A DNA stretch of 64,000 nt from Bacteroidaceae bacterium (GTDB lineage: Bacteria; Bacteroidota; Bacteroidia; Bacteroidales; Bacteroidaceae): the NCBI GenBank assembly GCA_017416705.1, contig JAFQBG010000002.1, forward strand, positions 95,129 through 159,128. Direction: 5' to 3'. Position numbers and translations under genes: made by a program. Under the pieces are notes generated by a model, which saw nothing but the letters and a program-made list of their open reading frames with translations, searched no databases and was not told where the DNA came from. Numbering within the stretch: the stretch's first letter is position 1; each line of letters opens with the position of its first letter. Below, one piece after another: positions 35,866-44,666 of this stretch.

Positions 35866-37845
35866 TTATATGTTTAACATAAGGGATAATCGGAAACAGC
35901 GTCCCTGCATCGGATAGTAACGCACTATCTCGTAATTATCGTCAAGGATATTCGTCAGTTCGAATTTAGAGACCATGGAAAAATGGGTAAATTGCCAATG
36001 GCGCGATAACCATAGCGAGTGGTCGGTATAGGCATCGACTTCGTTCGAGGCGATGTTCTGCGGCAAGCGGAAACGCACTCCGCTCCACAGCAACGAATAA
36101 CCCACATTCACATACGGAGTATTGATGACAGCCGACACACTCCCCGAGTGTCGCGGAGTATATATTATTTGGTTGCCCTTGACCAAGGAGCCCTCGGTAT
36201 CGTCCACTGCACGCATATAGCTGTAAACGGCGGTGGCTCTTACGGAATATCCCTGTCGCAATTCCGACAACAAGGATATATTTACATCGACACCCGATAG
36301 CGTCACCCTATCGACATTGTTCATTTTCCATATAAATATTCCGGGTACTGCCACTATCTTGTCTTTTATACGTCCGTAGTATGCATCTGCCGACAACGCA
36401 AATTCTTTGAGCCAATCCCCGAACGATGCCTTATAGAGCACACCCATATTCAGCATTTTGCTTTTTTCGGGGCGCAGCAGATAGTTGCCCACCTGCTGAT
36501 AGTATAGGTCGTTGAATGTAGGCAGGCGATATGACTCTTTATAGGATAGTGCAAATGATAGGTCGTTGCCAAAGGGATAAAAGGATAATGATAGCGATGG
36601 CGAGAAACGCTTGCGTCGCGGTGCCACAACCCCTACATCGGCTTTTTCGTCGGCATAGGTATATAGCATAGCAGCCGTAGCCGACATATACCTGCCCACA
36701 TAACGCGCCGACAATGCGTTCAGCAACGTCAGACGTTTGGGTGCGGCAGCCATAGCCACATGCGTCGTGGTTGCAGAGAGGCTGTTATGAAACAGTTCGG
36801 ACGACCATGCCAAGGATAGGTTATGCAGGAAGCGGGGTGTCCATTTGGCTGTTAACGAAACATCGCTCTCCCTTTGAGAATACTCGCTATGCAGAATATC
36901 GTTGGCAGCCCTATGCTGTGTGTGTTTGTCGTATGCATAATTATACTTGGCATAGGCCTTCATTTTGAATTGCGACGAGGGGGTGTATTCATAGAACAGC
37001 TGTGCAAACATATTACGCGACAGCAATCGTTCGTTGCTCAGCGGGTTATTCACTATCACCGAGCCGGGCAGGCCGCGCGACGAATAGTATATATATGTTT
37101 TAGCCTTAACGGTGTGTCGTTCATGGGTTTTGAATATTACATTTGCCTCCCCGCGGGCACTCTTCACATCGGAGTTATTACGGCGTGCCTCTATATCTTT
37201 TATTTTAAAGTCATAGTCGCCTTGCGAGGTGGTATAATCGCCAAAAAAGGTCAATTGCCACTTGTCATCAAACACACGCGACAACAAGGCATTGGCCTGA
37301 TACAGACCGTAGGAGCCGGCACGAGCAGTTATGTTAAATCTGTTTTTATATGGCAGTTTCGTTTCCAGCGACACCGCCCCTGCCGAGGCTATCGCACGTG
37401 CCGCCTGATATATATCGTCACCCTGCCCCATCGTCAGCTGTACGGCATCGAGGTTATCGGTGGAGAAACGACCTAAGTCCACTTGACCGCTTTGACAATC
37501 GCCGACGGCGACTCCGTCGTACATGACAGCAGTATGTTGCGCACCCATTCCGCGTATGGCAACCGTTTTAAGACCACCCACACCGCCATAATCGCGCACC
37601 GCAACGCCCTTCATGAATTTTAGGGCATCGCCTACATTTGCCGCACCCATGCGTGCAAGGGCATCGGCATCGAAACGTTGCATAGCCGCACCGCCCACAA
37701 CCGACGACAACGGATTTTCGTCGCTGACCACAAGCGTATCCAGTATGTGCACAACATCGTCGTTCTGCGCATTAAGCATGCACAGCGGCAAAAAAGAGAG
37801 TATCCCCCCTGCTACAAGAGACAAAACAATGCGACAGGTTCGCAT
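35866..37845 (-). CDS. btuB: TonB-dependent cobalamin receptor BtuB
   Basis: A 659-residue outer-membrane receptor. The signal peptide ends near MLNAQ. The TonB-box-like segment ILDTLVVSDE is followed by the plug (about 35-150; VAIRGMGAQHTAVMYDGVAVGDCQSGQVDLG) and a 22-stranded barrel ending in FRLSLMLNI. I start at the ATG at 37845; the open frame continues to 37944 but that part is the end of the cobalamin riboswitch and its expression platform. It is the first gene of btuB-btuG-btuF-btuC. BtuB imports B12 using TonB energy. Confidence 0.93.
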   Translation of the reverse strand: MRTCRIVLSLVAGGILSFLPLCMLNAQNDDVVHILDTLVVSDENPLSSVVGGAAMQRFDADALARMGAANVGDALKFMKGVAVRDYGGVGGLKTVAIRGMGAQHTAVMYDGVAVGDCQSGQVDLGRFSTDNLDAVQLTMGQGDDIYQAARAIASAGAVSLETKLPYKNRFNITARAGSYGLYQANALLSRVFDDKWQLTFFGDYTTSQGDYDFKIKDIEARRNNSDVKSARGEANVIFKTHERHTVKAKTYIYYSSRGLPGSVIVNNPLSNERLLSRNMFAQLFYEYTPSSQFKMKAYAKYNYAYDKHTQHRAANDILHSEYSQRESDVSLTAKWTPRFLHNLSLAWSSELFHNSLSATTTHVAMAAAPKRLTLLNALSARYVGRYMSATAAMLYTYADEKADVGVVAPRRKRFSPSLSLSFYPFGNDLSFALSYKESYRLPTFNDLYYQQVGNYLLRPEKSKMLNMGVLYKASFGDWLKEFALSADAYYGRIKDKIVAVPGIFIWKMNNVDRVTLSGVDVNISLLSELRQGYSVRATAVYSYMRAVDDTEGSLVKGNQIIYTPRHSGSVSAVINTPYVNVGYSLLWSGVRFRLPQNIASNEVDAYTDHSLWLSRHWQFTHFSMVSKFELTNILDDNYEIVRYYPMQGRCFRLSLMLNI

Positions 37846-37916
37846 AAATAATAAAAATGAAATACAACAATGACCCGTACCTTTCCTCGAAGATAATATG
37901 GGCATCGAACTCGTCT

Positions 37917-38080
37917 TGCAGGTCTTCTGGCTTACTCGTTTCACCGTCCTTCCCGCCCTAAGGCAGTGGAAACAACGATTCGATGAAACATTTTATGAGC
38001 TTACAGCAGCGGGACTGCACAGGACTCGCACCTGTTTCCCTTTTAATTCGCATCCACAACGTGGACTCTCTGCGAAACAA
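37917..38080 (-). promoter_or_regulatory. Cobalamin riboswitch (AdoCbl element)
   Basis: On the minus strand the conserved aptamer blocks appear in order: GGGAAACAGGTGCGAGTCC then TGTGCAGTCCCGCTGCTGTAA, a CCACTG...GGGAAGGACGG block, and the B12 box GCCAGAAGACCTGC (37919-37931). The inferred transcript start lies just 5' of the element. Ligand binding should lower expression of btuBGFC. About 70 nt separate the B12 box from the btuB start and would hold the expression platform, presumably masking the btuB translation start. Confidence 0.95.
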
Positions 38081-38087
38081 GACGCAA

Positions 38088-38118
38088 CAAAGGTAGTATA
38101 AGAAAAATTAAGAAGCAA
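38088..38118 (-). promoter_or_regulatory. Promoter of the btu operon
   Basis: On the minus strand a perfect -7 box TACCTTTG (38088-38095) with TTG (38116-38118) and a 20-bp spacer. Start near 38081, directly before the riboswitch. Confidence 0.75.
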
Positions 38119-38190
38119 TATATTTATAAAAAAAATATCGCAAAAAGCATATACAACATGGGAAAGGAAGCAACAAATTCCTTATTGGCA

Positions 38191-38243
38191 CAAATAGTAA
38201 ATAGCGATATTTCCTCACTGGAAATATCGCTATTTACTATTTG
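38191..38243 (-). terminator. Terminator of the leftward aroF-tatD cluster
   Basis: Perfect 24-bp stem (38191-38214, 38220-38243) with loop TCACT. Its right arm holds the last two codons and the stop (38237) of the DAHP synthase gene. Confidence 0.82.
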
Positions 38244-39304
38244 TCATCGTTCACTATGCGCAGCTGCAAGCGTATGCTTTCGGCATGAATGGTTTCGAAA
38301 ATATCCTTCATGGCATCGACATCCATGCTGTCGGTGATGCCCTTCTCGGCAAAGCGTTGCAGTGTCTCGTTGTAGCGGAACGGCTGGAACACCGCTATGT
38401 TGTTTTCTTTTTTCACCGCCCCTATCTCGCGCGATATTTGCATGCGTTTGAGTATCAAATTCATTATGTCGCCGTCTATCTCGTCGAGCAATTTGCGGTA
38501 GCGTGCTATTTCGCGATTTTCGTTTTTTGTGCTACGATGAACCAAGCGGTCGAGTATCATAAATAGTTCTTGCGGCACCACTTGCTGACGGCTGTCGCTC
38601 AATGCGCACTCGGGTTGGCAATGCACCTCGACCATTAGCCCGTCGAAGTTCAGGTCCATTGCCTCCTGCGATATTCCCGACAGCAGTTCGCGCTTGCCTG
38701 TTATGTGGCTGGGGTCGCACAGAATTGGTATTTCGGGAAAACGACGTTTCAGTTCCAAGGGCAACTGCCACTGGGGAGCATTACGGAATATCCTCTCGGC
38801 ATAGGAGGAGAAGCCTCTGTGTATGCAGCCCAAGCGTGTTATTCCCGCGTTGTTCAGACGTTCCAACGCGCCTATCCATAGTTCAAGGTCGGGATTTATG
38901 GGGTTCTTTACCAGCACAGGGGTATCTGTGCCACGCAGCGCGTCGGCTATATCCTGCACTGCAAAGGGATTGGCTGTTGTACGCGCTCCCACCCACAAAA
39001 TGTCGATGCCCGCTTTCAGACACTGTTCGACATGTTGCGGTGTGGCTACCTCGGTGGCAACAGGCAATGCAAACTCGCCACGCACGCGTTTGAGCCATTC
39101 GAGGCCTATGCTGCCCACTCCCTCGAAACAGCCCGGTTTTGTACGTGGTTTCCATATTCCGGCACGGAAAAAATCGACATGCCCTGCCGATGACAAGGCA
39201 CGTGCCACAGCCACCACCTGTTCCTCGCTTTCGGCACTGCATGGGCCTGCTCCCACGATAGGTCTTTTTGCGTTCTCGAATAGTTGTATGGTATTTATAT
39301 TCAT
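38237..39304 (-). CDS. aroF: Bifunctional DAHP synthase / chorismate mutase (type II)
   Basis: A 355-residue fusion. The N-terminal 265 residues are a class I-beta DAHP synthase (first shikimate-pathway step): GPCSAESEEQ, RAGIWKPRTKPG, VGARTTANPF, PVLVKNP and CDPSHITGKRELL. The C-terminal 90 residues are an AroQ-type chorismate mutase helix bundle with active-site pattern RKLLDEIDGDIMNLILKRM and REIGAVKKENN. Fusion of a chorismate mutase to DAHP synthase usually makes the synthase feedback-inhibited by chorismate or prephenate. In many Bacteroidales this gene is with pheA and tyrA; here it is followed upstream by tatD and no other aromatic gene. Gene symbols vary (aroF/aroG/pheB). Confidence 0.94.
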   Translation of the reverse strand: MNINTIQLFENAKRPIVGAGPCSAESEEQVVAVARALSSAGHVDFFRAGIWKPRTKPGCFEGVGSIGLEWLKRVRGEFALPVATEVATPQHVEQCLKAGIDILWVGARTTANPFAVQDIADALRGTDTPVLVKNPINPDLELWIGALERLNNAGITRLGCIHRGFSSYAERIFRNAPQWQLPLELKRRFPEIPILCDPSHITGKRELLSGISQEAMDLNFDGLMVEVHCQPECALSDSRQQVVPQELFMILDRLVHRSTKNENREIARYRKLLDEIDGDIMNLILKRMQISREIGAVKKENNIAVFQPFRYNETLQRFAEKGITDSMDVDAMKDIFETIHAESIRLQLRIVNDDK

Positions 39305-39314
39305 TTTTTTTATT

Positions 39315-40100
39315 CTATATTATTGTTGGAAAGAGTTTTTTTGCATTGGCGGTGGTGATACGTGCTATATCCTCGACACTCACGCCATAGAGCGTGGAAA
39401 GAAATTCTGCCACATGGGGGATATAGGAACTTTCGTTGCGTTTGCCACGATGTGGCACAGGTGCCAGATAGGGCGAATCGGTTTCCAGCACAATGCGTTC
39501 CAAGGGTACAGCGTCTGTGAGCACCTGTGGCAATGTGCTTTTTTTATATGTTACGACGCCACCTACCCCAAGCATGAATTTGTCGAACGACAGAAGGGCG
39601 CGTGCCTCGTCGGCTGTACCCGAAAAACAGTGGAATATGCCGCTTATATTATCGGCGCGGTGCTTTTCCATTATCGAATATAGTTCGGGGAAAGCGTTTC
39701 GGGAGTGTATCACCAAGGGCAGATTATATTTAACGGCCCATGCTATTTGTGTTTCGAAGGCATCGTATTGCTCCTGCTTACGTGTGTCATCCCAATAAAA
39801 ATCGAGCCCAACTTCGCCTATTGCGATGTATCGGTTGGGAGCATCGAGCTGCTCATGCATGGCCTGCAACTGCCGATGATAATCGGTGTGCACATCGGTG
39901 GGATGAAGCCCTATCATGGGATAGCACACTCCGGGATACTTATCGCACATATTGTTTATGGGGCCTATGCTTGCTGTGTCGATACATGGCAGGCATAGCT
40001 TGGTGACACCGGCCTGCAAGGCACGTTGCACTGCCGCATCGCGGTCGTCATCAAACTCATTCACAAACAGATGGGTGTGTGTATCTACGTAATCAGTCAT
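39315..40100 (-). CDS. tatD: TatD family metal-dependent hydrolase
   Basis: A 261-residue TIM-barrel hydrolase of the TatD DNase family. Metal ligands are seen in YVDTHTHLF (HxH), GEVGLDFYWD (Glu), LVIHSRNA, GIFHCFSG and LETDSPYLAPVPHRGKRNE. TatD proteins act as 3'-5' exonucleases on DNA and RNA or as D-aminoacyl deacylases. The start overlaps the 3' end of the next upstream gene by 8 bp, indicating an operon. Length is standard. Confidence 0.94.
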   Translation of the reverse strand: MTDYVDTHTHLFVNEFDDDRDAAVQRALQAGVTKLCLPCIDTASIGPINNMCDKYPGVCYPMIGLHPTDVHTDYHRQLQAMHEQLDAPNRYIAIGEVGLDFYWDDTRKQEQYDAFETQIAWAVKYNLPLVIHSRNAFPELYSIMEKHRADNISGIFHCFSGTADEARALLSFDKFMLGVGGVVTYKKSTLPQVLTDAVPLERIVLETDSPYLAPVPHRGKRNESSYIPHVAEFLSTLYGVSVEDIARITTANAKKLFPTII

Positions 40101-40803
40101 CGTTTTTTTTGCAACGGTCTTTTCTTGTATAATATATTACTCCGTATTCAGAGCATTTTTTTAGTTTTTCGTCCTGCGGCAGTGCCTGAAAGGAGTTTTC
40201 TATTTCGGCCCATACGGTTAAAATTATTTCATCGCACATAGGACGCATGGTCGATATTTTGGCTAACACTTCGGTGGTTTGTTGTTGCAGCTGCTGCCTA
40301 TGCTCGTACTGCTCTTTGAACAGTTCGTACTCCACCGACACGCGTGCCATTGTCGGGTTATATATAGGTACACCGCCCTCGGCCTGACGACGACGCTCAC
40401 CCTCTATCACCAAGCGTCCCCATTCAAGAACGGCCGCCTCGGAAGATAGGTTCGGTACGGTATCCTCGTCGATGGGCAAGCCATAATAGTGACGTTTGCC
40501 ACGGGCTATCTCGCCCCTTACGATGGAAAGGCTCAGCACCTGAATAAAATGCGATATGTACATGCGTGCCCTTTTAAGCGCCGTTTCATATTTTTCATTA
40601 TTACGCTTGGCACTTTGCTCCGACTGACATTTTTTATATGCCGATACCTCGCGCGAGAAATTGTACAGCAGATTTTTGGCCTTGTGATAGGTGTTATGCG
40701 ACAATACATTCATGAATATGCCATTTTGCACGTTCCTATCCACAGCCTTTTGCAATGTACGCAAACGCGCTTGGTCGGTTTTTGGCAATTTTCTGTATGG
40801 CAT
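40093..40803 (-). CDS. Conserved protein of unknown function
   Basis: A 236-residue soluble protein that I do not recognise. It has no signal peptide or membrane segment and is rich in charged and Gln residues. Predicted to be largely helical, with likely coiled-coil stretches around residues 5-90 and 160-185 (EQYEHRQQLQQQTTEVLAKI). No catalytic motif is visible. The segment SHNTYHKAKNLLYNFSREVSAYKK is basic. Position in a tight cluster between the prenyl synthase (4 bp) and tatD (8-bp overlap) shows it is a real, cotranscribed gene and not noise. Its middle part (VPIYNPTMARVSVEY) carries no recognised motif either. Confidence 0.75.
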   Translation of the reverse strand: MPYRKLPKTDQARLRTLQKAVDRNVQNGIFMNVLSHNTYHKAKNLLYNFSREVSAYKKCQSEQSAKRNNEKYETALKRARMYISHFIQVLSLSIVRGEIARGKRHYYGLPIDEDTVPNLSSEAAVLEWGRLVIEGERRRQAEGGVPIYNPTMARVSVEYELFKEQYEHRQQLQQQTTEVLAKISTMRPMCDEIILTVWAEIENSFQALPQDEKLKKCSEYGVIYYTRKDRCKKNDD

Positions 40804-40807
40804 GATT

Positions 40808-41782
40808 TTAGATATTTCTATTCAGCAGGGTGTCGGCAAACTCTTTCAAGGCTGTTTTTTTCTCTTTTGGCAAGGCTATTTTTTCGATATATGAGTCGCA
40901 CTGTGCAAATAGCTCGTTTATTCTATCTTCGCACATTTTGCGGATGCCTAATTCGTTGTATAGGTTGGTGAAATATTCTACTTTTTGTTCCCTGTCGAAT
41001 GTATCTTGTGCCATCCGGCCCTTTATGTCGGACAATTGCTCGGGGGTAGCGGTTTCCATTGCTTTTATCAACAAAAATGTCTTTTTGTTGCACACGATGT
41101 CGCCGCCTATTTTTTTACCGAAGATTTTTGTATCGCCATATACATCCAACAGGTCGTCTTGCAATTGGAATGCAAGCCCCATTGTTTGGCCATAGGCATA
41201 TAGGTTGGCAAGGTCGGCTTCGGATGCTCCTGCCAAAATTCCACCCATTTTAAGACAGGCAGCCAGAAGCACCGATGTTTTAAGACGTATCATTTCGATA
41301 TATTCTTGTTCGCTAACCTCGTCGCGGGTTTCGAACTCCATATCGTATTGTTGTCCCTCGCCTATTTCCTTTGCCGTTTGTGTAAACAGGGCCAGCATAT
41401 CCCTTAGTTTGTCGTCGGCTACATGCGACATAAATTCATAGGCAAGAACCAATGCGGTGTCGCCCGAGAGGATTGCGGCATTATCGCCCCATTTTGCAGC
41501 GACAGTGGGCATGCCGCGACGCATATCGGCGCGGTCCATTACATCGTCGTGTATGAGGGTATAGTTATGATAAGTCTCCATGGCTACTGCCGGATAAAGT
41601 GCCGCGTCTATATCATCCCTGTACATATTATATGCCATGAGCAAAAGAACCGGACGAACTCTTTTGCCACTTTGCGACAAAATATATGTTATGGGACGAT
41701 ATAACTCCTTTGGTTCTTTTTCGATATCTAAACCGGCTATAAACTTATTAACTTTTTCTCTTGCTTGTTCCCAACTATACAT
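40808..41782 (-). CDS. Polyprenyl diphosphate synthase
   Basis: A 324-residue trans-isoprenyl diphosphate synthase. The first aspartate-rich motif is LIHDDVMDRADMRRG (DDxxD without the two-residue insertion of bacterial FPP synthases), preceded by a tyrosine at the fifth position; the second is FQLQDDLLDVYGD. GKRVRPVLLLMAYN binds isopentenyl diphosphate. A tyrosine at that place usually limits product to about C20, so a geranylgeranyl- or farnesyl-diphosphate synthase is more likely than a quinone-tail synthase. It is the first gene of a leftward cluster and may supply precursors downstream of ispH, which is 2 kb away on the other strand. Confidence 0.93.
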   Translation of the reverse strand: MYSWEQAREKVNKFIAGLDIEKEPKELYRPITYILSQSGKRVRPVLLLMAYNMYRDDIDAALYPAVAMETYHNYTLIHDDVMDRADMRRGMPTVAAKWGDNAAILSGDTALVLAYEFMSHVADDKLRDMLALFTQTAKEIGEGQQYDMEFETRDEVSEQEYIEMIRLKTSVLLAACLKMGGILAGASEADLANLYAYGQTMGLAFQLQDDLLDVYGDTKIFGKKIGGDIVCNKKTFLLIKAMETATPEQLSDIKGRMAQDTFDREQKVEYFTNLYNELGIRKMCEDRINELFAQCDSYIEKIALPKEKKTALKEFADTLLNRNI

Positions 41783-41856
41783 AATCTGTAATTTTTACAT
41801 TTAAACAGTATATACACTCAAAACACCGCCGTTACAACAAACTGCGATATTATGGG

Positions 41857-41864
41857 CAAATTTA
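41857..41864 (-). promoter_or_regulatory. -7 box of the prenyl synthase cluster
   Basis: Perfect TAAATTTG on the minus strand, 75 bp before the start at 41782. I see no good -33 box. The remaining gap to porQ (41865-42101) is AT-rich and holds only the porQ promoter candidate. Confidence 0.5.
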
Positions 41865-42039
41865 CTCAATATTTTTCAATCGTTACATAGCAATCATTAA
41901 TATTTTGCATATCGTACATACTATATTCCATTGTTTTAGCGTTTTAAATACATGTATTGGCTTTTGTCAATTTAAAAAACTTCCCACAGAAGCACACTAT
42001 TTTCTTTACACAAACATAAAAAAGAAAAAGAAAAATGCT

Positions 42040-42047
42040 TATCTTCG
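42040..42047 (+). promoter_or_regulatory. Possible -7 box of porQ-cmk-ispH-pfkA
   Basis: TATCTTCG, one base from consensus, 55 bp before the porQ start. No TTG at the expected spacing upstream, so low confidence. Confidence 0.4.
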
Positions 42048-42101
42048 CCGTACAAAACAAACGGCCTATTTTAAAGAAGAAAACAGACCTTAGATAAAAA
42101 A

Positions 42102-43073
42102 ATGAGAAACAAGTTTTTCCTTATATTGTTATTTCTGCCTTTATATATTATGGCACAAGACGGGCAGACGGCATTTAATTTTCTACGCCTGCCCTATTCA
42201 TCGCACGCTGCGGCACTGGGCGGCAGCAATATCAGCCTGCCCGACGACGATATTACTTTGGCACTGCACAACCCCGCGTTGCTCATAAACGTATCGGACA
42301 ATTCGTTGAACCTCAGCTACATGACATATATGAGCGACAGTAAAGTGGCCGGCGCCGCATTTGGCAAGATGTTCGGAAAACGCTCATCGGGAGCAATATC
42401 GGCCCGATATGTCGATTACGGCTCGTTCGACGGATATACGGCAGACAACATTTCTACCGGTTCGTTCACCGCCAAGGATATTGAACTGTCCATAATATAC
42501 AGCTACCTGCTGAGCGACCGTTGGAGCGGCGGTGTCACCGGAAAGTTCATACATTCAAAGTACGAAAGCTATACGTCTATGGCATTGGGTGTGGACCTTG
42601 GAATAAACTACTACCACGAAGAGAACGATTTTTCGGCCTCGTTTGTCGTGCGCAATCTTGGTGGACAGATACAGGCTTTCGAAGATAAGCACGAGTCGAT
42701 GCCCATTGATGTGCAATTGGGATTTACCAAGCGTTTTGCCCATGCGCCGTTGCGCGTGTCGCTGACAATGGTCAACCTGCACAAATGGAGCAAGGACGAC
42801 TTCTATAACCCCGACGGGAAAGAGGATGGTTTCAGCGAGATACTGCTGAAACACGTTGTCTTAGGTGCCGACCTGCTTCTGGGTAATAATTTTCACGCAT
42901 CCATTGGCTACAACTACCGTATGGCCGAGGAGTTATCGTCGGAAGGCACAAAATGGGACGGCTTGACTTTGGGCGCAGGAATGACACTTAAAAAAATAAA
43001 ATTAGGAATATCATACAGCAAACTGCACATATCGTCATCGTCGTTATTGTTTAACGCATCATACTCACTATAA
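42102..43073 (+). CDS. porQ: Type IX secretion system protein PorQ
   Basis: A 323-residue outer-membrane beta-barrel protein of the PorV/PorQ family: signal peptide ending IMAQDG, N-terminal FLRLPYSSHAAALGGSNIS (the conserved 'aAmGg' stretch) and repeating amphipathic strands ending NASYSL. PorQ belongs to the attachment complex of the type IX secretion system with PorU, PorV and PorZ. Its link to cmk downstream is a common Bacteroidales gene order. Presence implies a type IX system elsewhere in the genome; no cargo with a C-terminal sorting domain is obvious in the window. Confidence 0.9.
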   Translation: MRNKFFLILLFLPLYIMAQDGQTAFNFLRLPYSSHAAALGGSNISLPDDDITLALHNPALLINVSDNSLNLSYMTYMSDSKVAGAAFGKMFGKRSSGAISARYVDYGSFDGYTADNISTGSFTAKDIELSIIYSYLLSDRWSGGVTGKFIHSKYESYTSMALGVDLGINYYHEENDFSASFVVRNLGGQIQAFEDKHESMPIDVQLGFTKRFAHAPLRVSLTMVNLHKWSKDDFYNPDGKEDGFSEILLKHVVLGADLLLGNNFHASIGYNYRMAEELSSEGTKWDGLTLGAGMTLKKIKLGISYSKLHISSSSLLFNASYSL

Positions 43074-43092
43074 CACATTAATAACAAAAGAA

Positions 43093-43785
43093 ATGAAAAA
43101 AATAATAATAGCCATCGACGGTTTCTCGTCGTGCGGCAAAAGCACAATGGCAAAATCGTTGGCACGAAACATAGGATACCTGTATTTTGACAGTGGCGCC
43201 ATGTATCGTGCCGTATCGTTATATTGCCTGCAAAATGGCTTAATTGAAAACAACGAAGTAAATGAAGAGGCCCTTCGCTTGGCAATAGACGACATATGTA
43301 TCTCGTTCGAGGCCGACCCTGTGACAAAAAACTCCATAACACTGCTGAACGGAGTAAACGTTGAAAAAGAGATACGCTCGCTCCAAGTGTCGCGCATAGT
43401 AAGCATAGTGGCTGCGCTCGATTTTGTTCGTACAGCAATGATTGAACAACAGCGGCAGATGGGCAAGTCGAAAGGCATAGTCATGGACGGAAGGGATATT
43501 GGCACAACGGTATTCCCCGACGCCGAACTAAAAATTTTTGTAACAGCATCGGCGCAGGTACGCGCCCAACGTCGCTACGACGAGATAATTGCACGCGGCG
43601 ACAAAGCCAACTACGAGGAAATACTCGAAAATGTACGTCAACGCGACCACATCGACCAAACACGCGAGGTCAGTCCGTTGCGCCAAGCCCACGACGCCAT
43701 CTTGTTGGACAACAGCAACATGACACTGCAAGAACAAGAAGAGTGGCTTGTGAACCTATTCCACAAAACAGTAGCAGCATGTTAA
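43093..43785 (+). CDS. cmk: Cytidylate kinase
   Basis: A 230-residue nucleoside monophosphate kinase that phosphorylates CMP and dCMP. P-loop GFSSCGKST (residues 10-18), then YLYFDSGAMYRAV (substrate binding), and GIVMDGRDIGTTVFPDAELKIF as the phosphate and Mg region. The cmk stop overlaps the ispH start by 7 bp. Length is standard. Confidence 0.96.
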   Translation: MKKIIIAIDGFSSCGKSTMAKSLARNIGYLYFDSGAMYRAVSLYCLQNGLIENNEVNEEALRLAIDDICISFEADPVTKNSITLLNGVNVEKEIRSLQVSRIVSIVAALDFVRTAMIEQQRQMGKSKGIVMDGRDIGTTVFPDAELKIFVTASAQVRAQRRYDEIIARGDKANYEEILENVRQRDHIDQTREVSPLRQAHDAILLDNSNMTLQEQEEWLVNLFHKTVAAC

Positions 43786-44666
43786 ATATAGAAATAGACG
43801 AGCAATCGGGGTTCTGTTTTGGAGTGACAACAGCCATCCAAAAAGCCGAAGAGGAACTATCCAAAGGGGAGGTCCTCTACTGCTTAGGCGACATAGTACA
43901 TAACGGCAAGGAGTGCGAGCGACTTAAACAATTGGGGCTGATAACAATAGACCATGCCACATTCAAGGAGCTACGCGACGCAAAAGTATTGCTGCGAGCA
44001 CATGGAGAGCCACCCGAAACATACGAAACAGCCCGACGCAACAATTTGCATCTGATAGATGCCACCTGCCCCGTTGTGCTAAAACTGCAACAACGTATAA
44101 AAAAAACATGGCAGGACAGTGCAAATGAAAACCGTCAGATAGTAATTCATGGGCAGGCAGGACACGCCGAGGTTCTTGGTCTTGTGGGGCAGACACATGG
44201 CGAAGCCATTGTAGTGGAAGACACCACACAACTCGATAAAATATCCACAGATAAAAACACATATATCTATTCGCAGACAACAAAATCGCTCGAAGGCTAC
44301 AAGCAGATAGTAGAAGCCATAAAAGAAAAACTTAGCACCGATTGCAAAATGGAGTTTTTCGACACAGTATGTCGTCGGGTGGCCAACCGCATGAACGGGA
44401 TAGGCGAATTTGCAAAATCGCACGAGCTAATTTTTTTTGTATGCGGCCGCAAAAGCTCCAACGGCAAAATACTCTTCGACGAGTGTAAACGCATGAACCC
44501 TAATTCGCACCAGATAGAAGGCGTGCAAGAGATAGACTTCGCGCTGACCGACGGCGTACAAAGCATAGGTATATGCGGAGCAACGTCCACACCAAAATGG
44601 CTTATGGAAAATTGTAAAAAGGCAATAATAAACTATAAAAACAACATATATGAAGAACAAAATTAA
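43779..44666 (+). CDS. ispH: 4-hydroxy-3-methylbut-2-enyl diphosphate reductase
   Basis: A 295-residue iron-sulfur enzyme catalysing the last step of the methylerythritol phosphate isoprenoid pathway. The three cluster cysteines lie in SGFCFGV, DATCPVV and [17 protein letters not shown] and [11 protein letters not shown] carry the active-site histidines. I start at the ATG at 43779 ([11 protein letters not shown]), inside the cmk 3' end; the frame upstream is antisense-free but unrelated. Neighbour prenyl synthase (40808) uses its product. The gene overlaps pfkA by 17 bp. Confidence 0.95.
   Translation: MLNIEIDEQSGFCFGVTTAIQKAEEELSKGEVLYCLGDIVHNGKECERLKQLGLITIDHATFKELRDAKVLLRAHGEPPETYETARRNNLHLIDATCPVVLKLQQRIKKTWQDSANENRQIVIHGQAGHAEVLGLVGQTHGEAIVVEDTTQLDKISTDKNTYIYSQTTKSLEGYKQIVEAIKEKLSTDCKMEFFDTVCRRVANRMNGIGEFAKSHELIFFVCGRKSSNGKILFDECKRMNPNSHQIEGVQEIDFALTDGVQSIGICGATSTPKWLMENCKKAIINYKNNIYEEQN

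Noticed and set aside
37846-37944. N-terminal extension of btuB by 33 codons
   Set aside because: This stretch is the end of the cobalamin riboswitch and its expression platform; the signal peptide begins at 37845.
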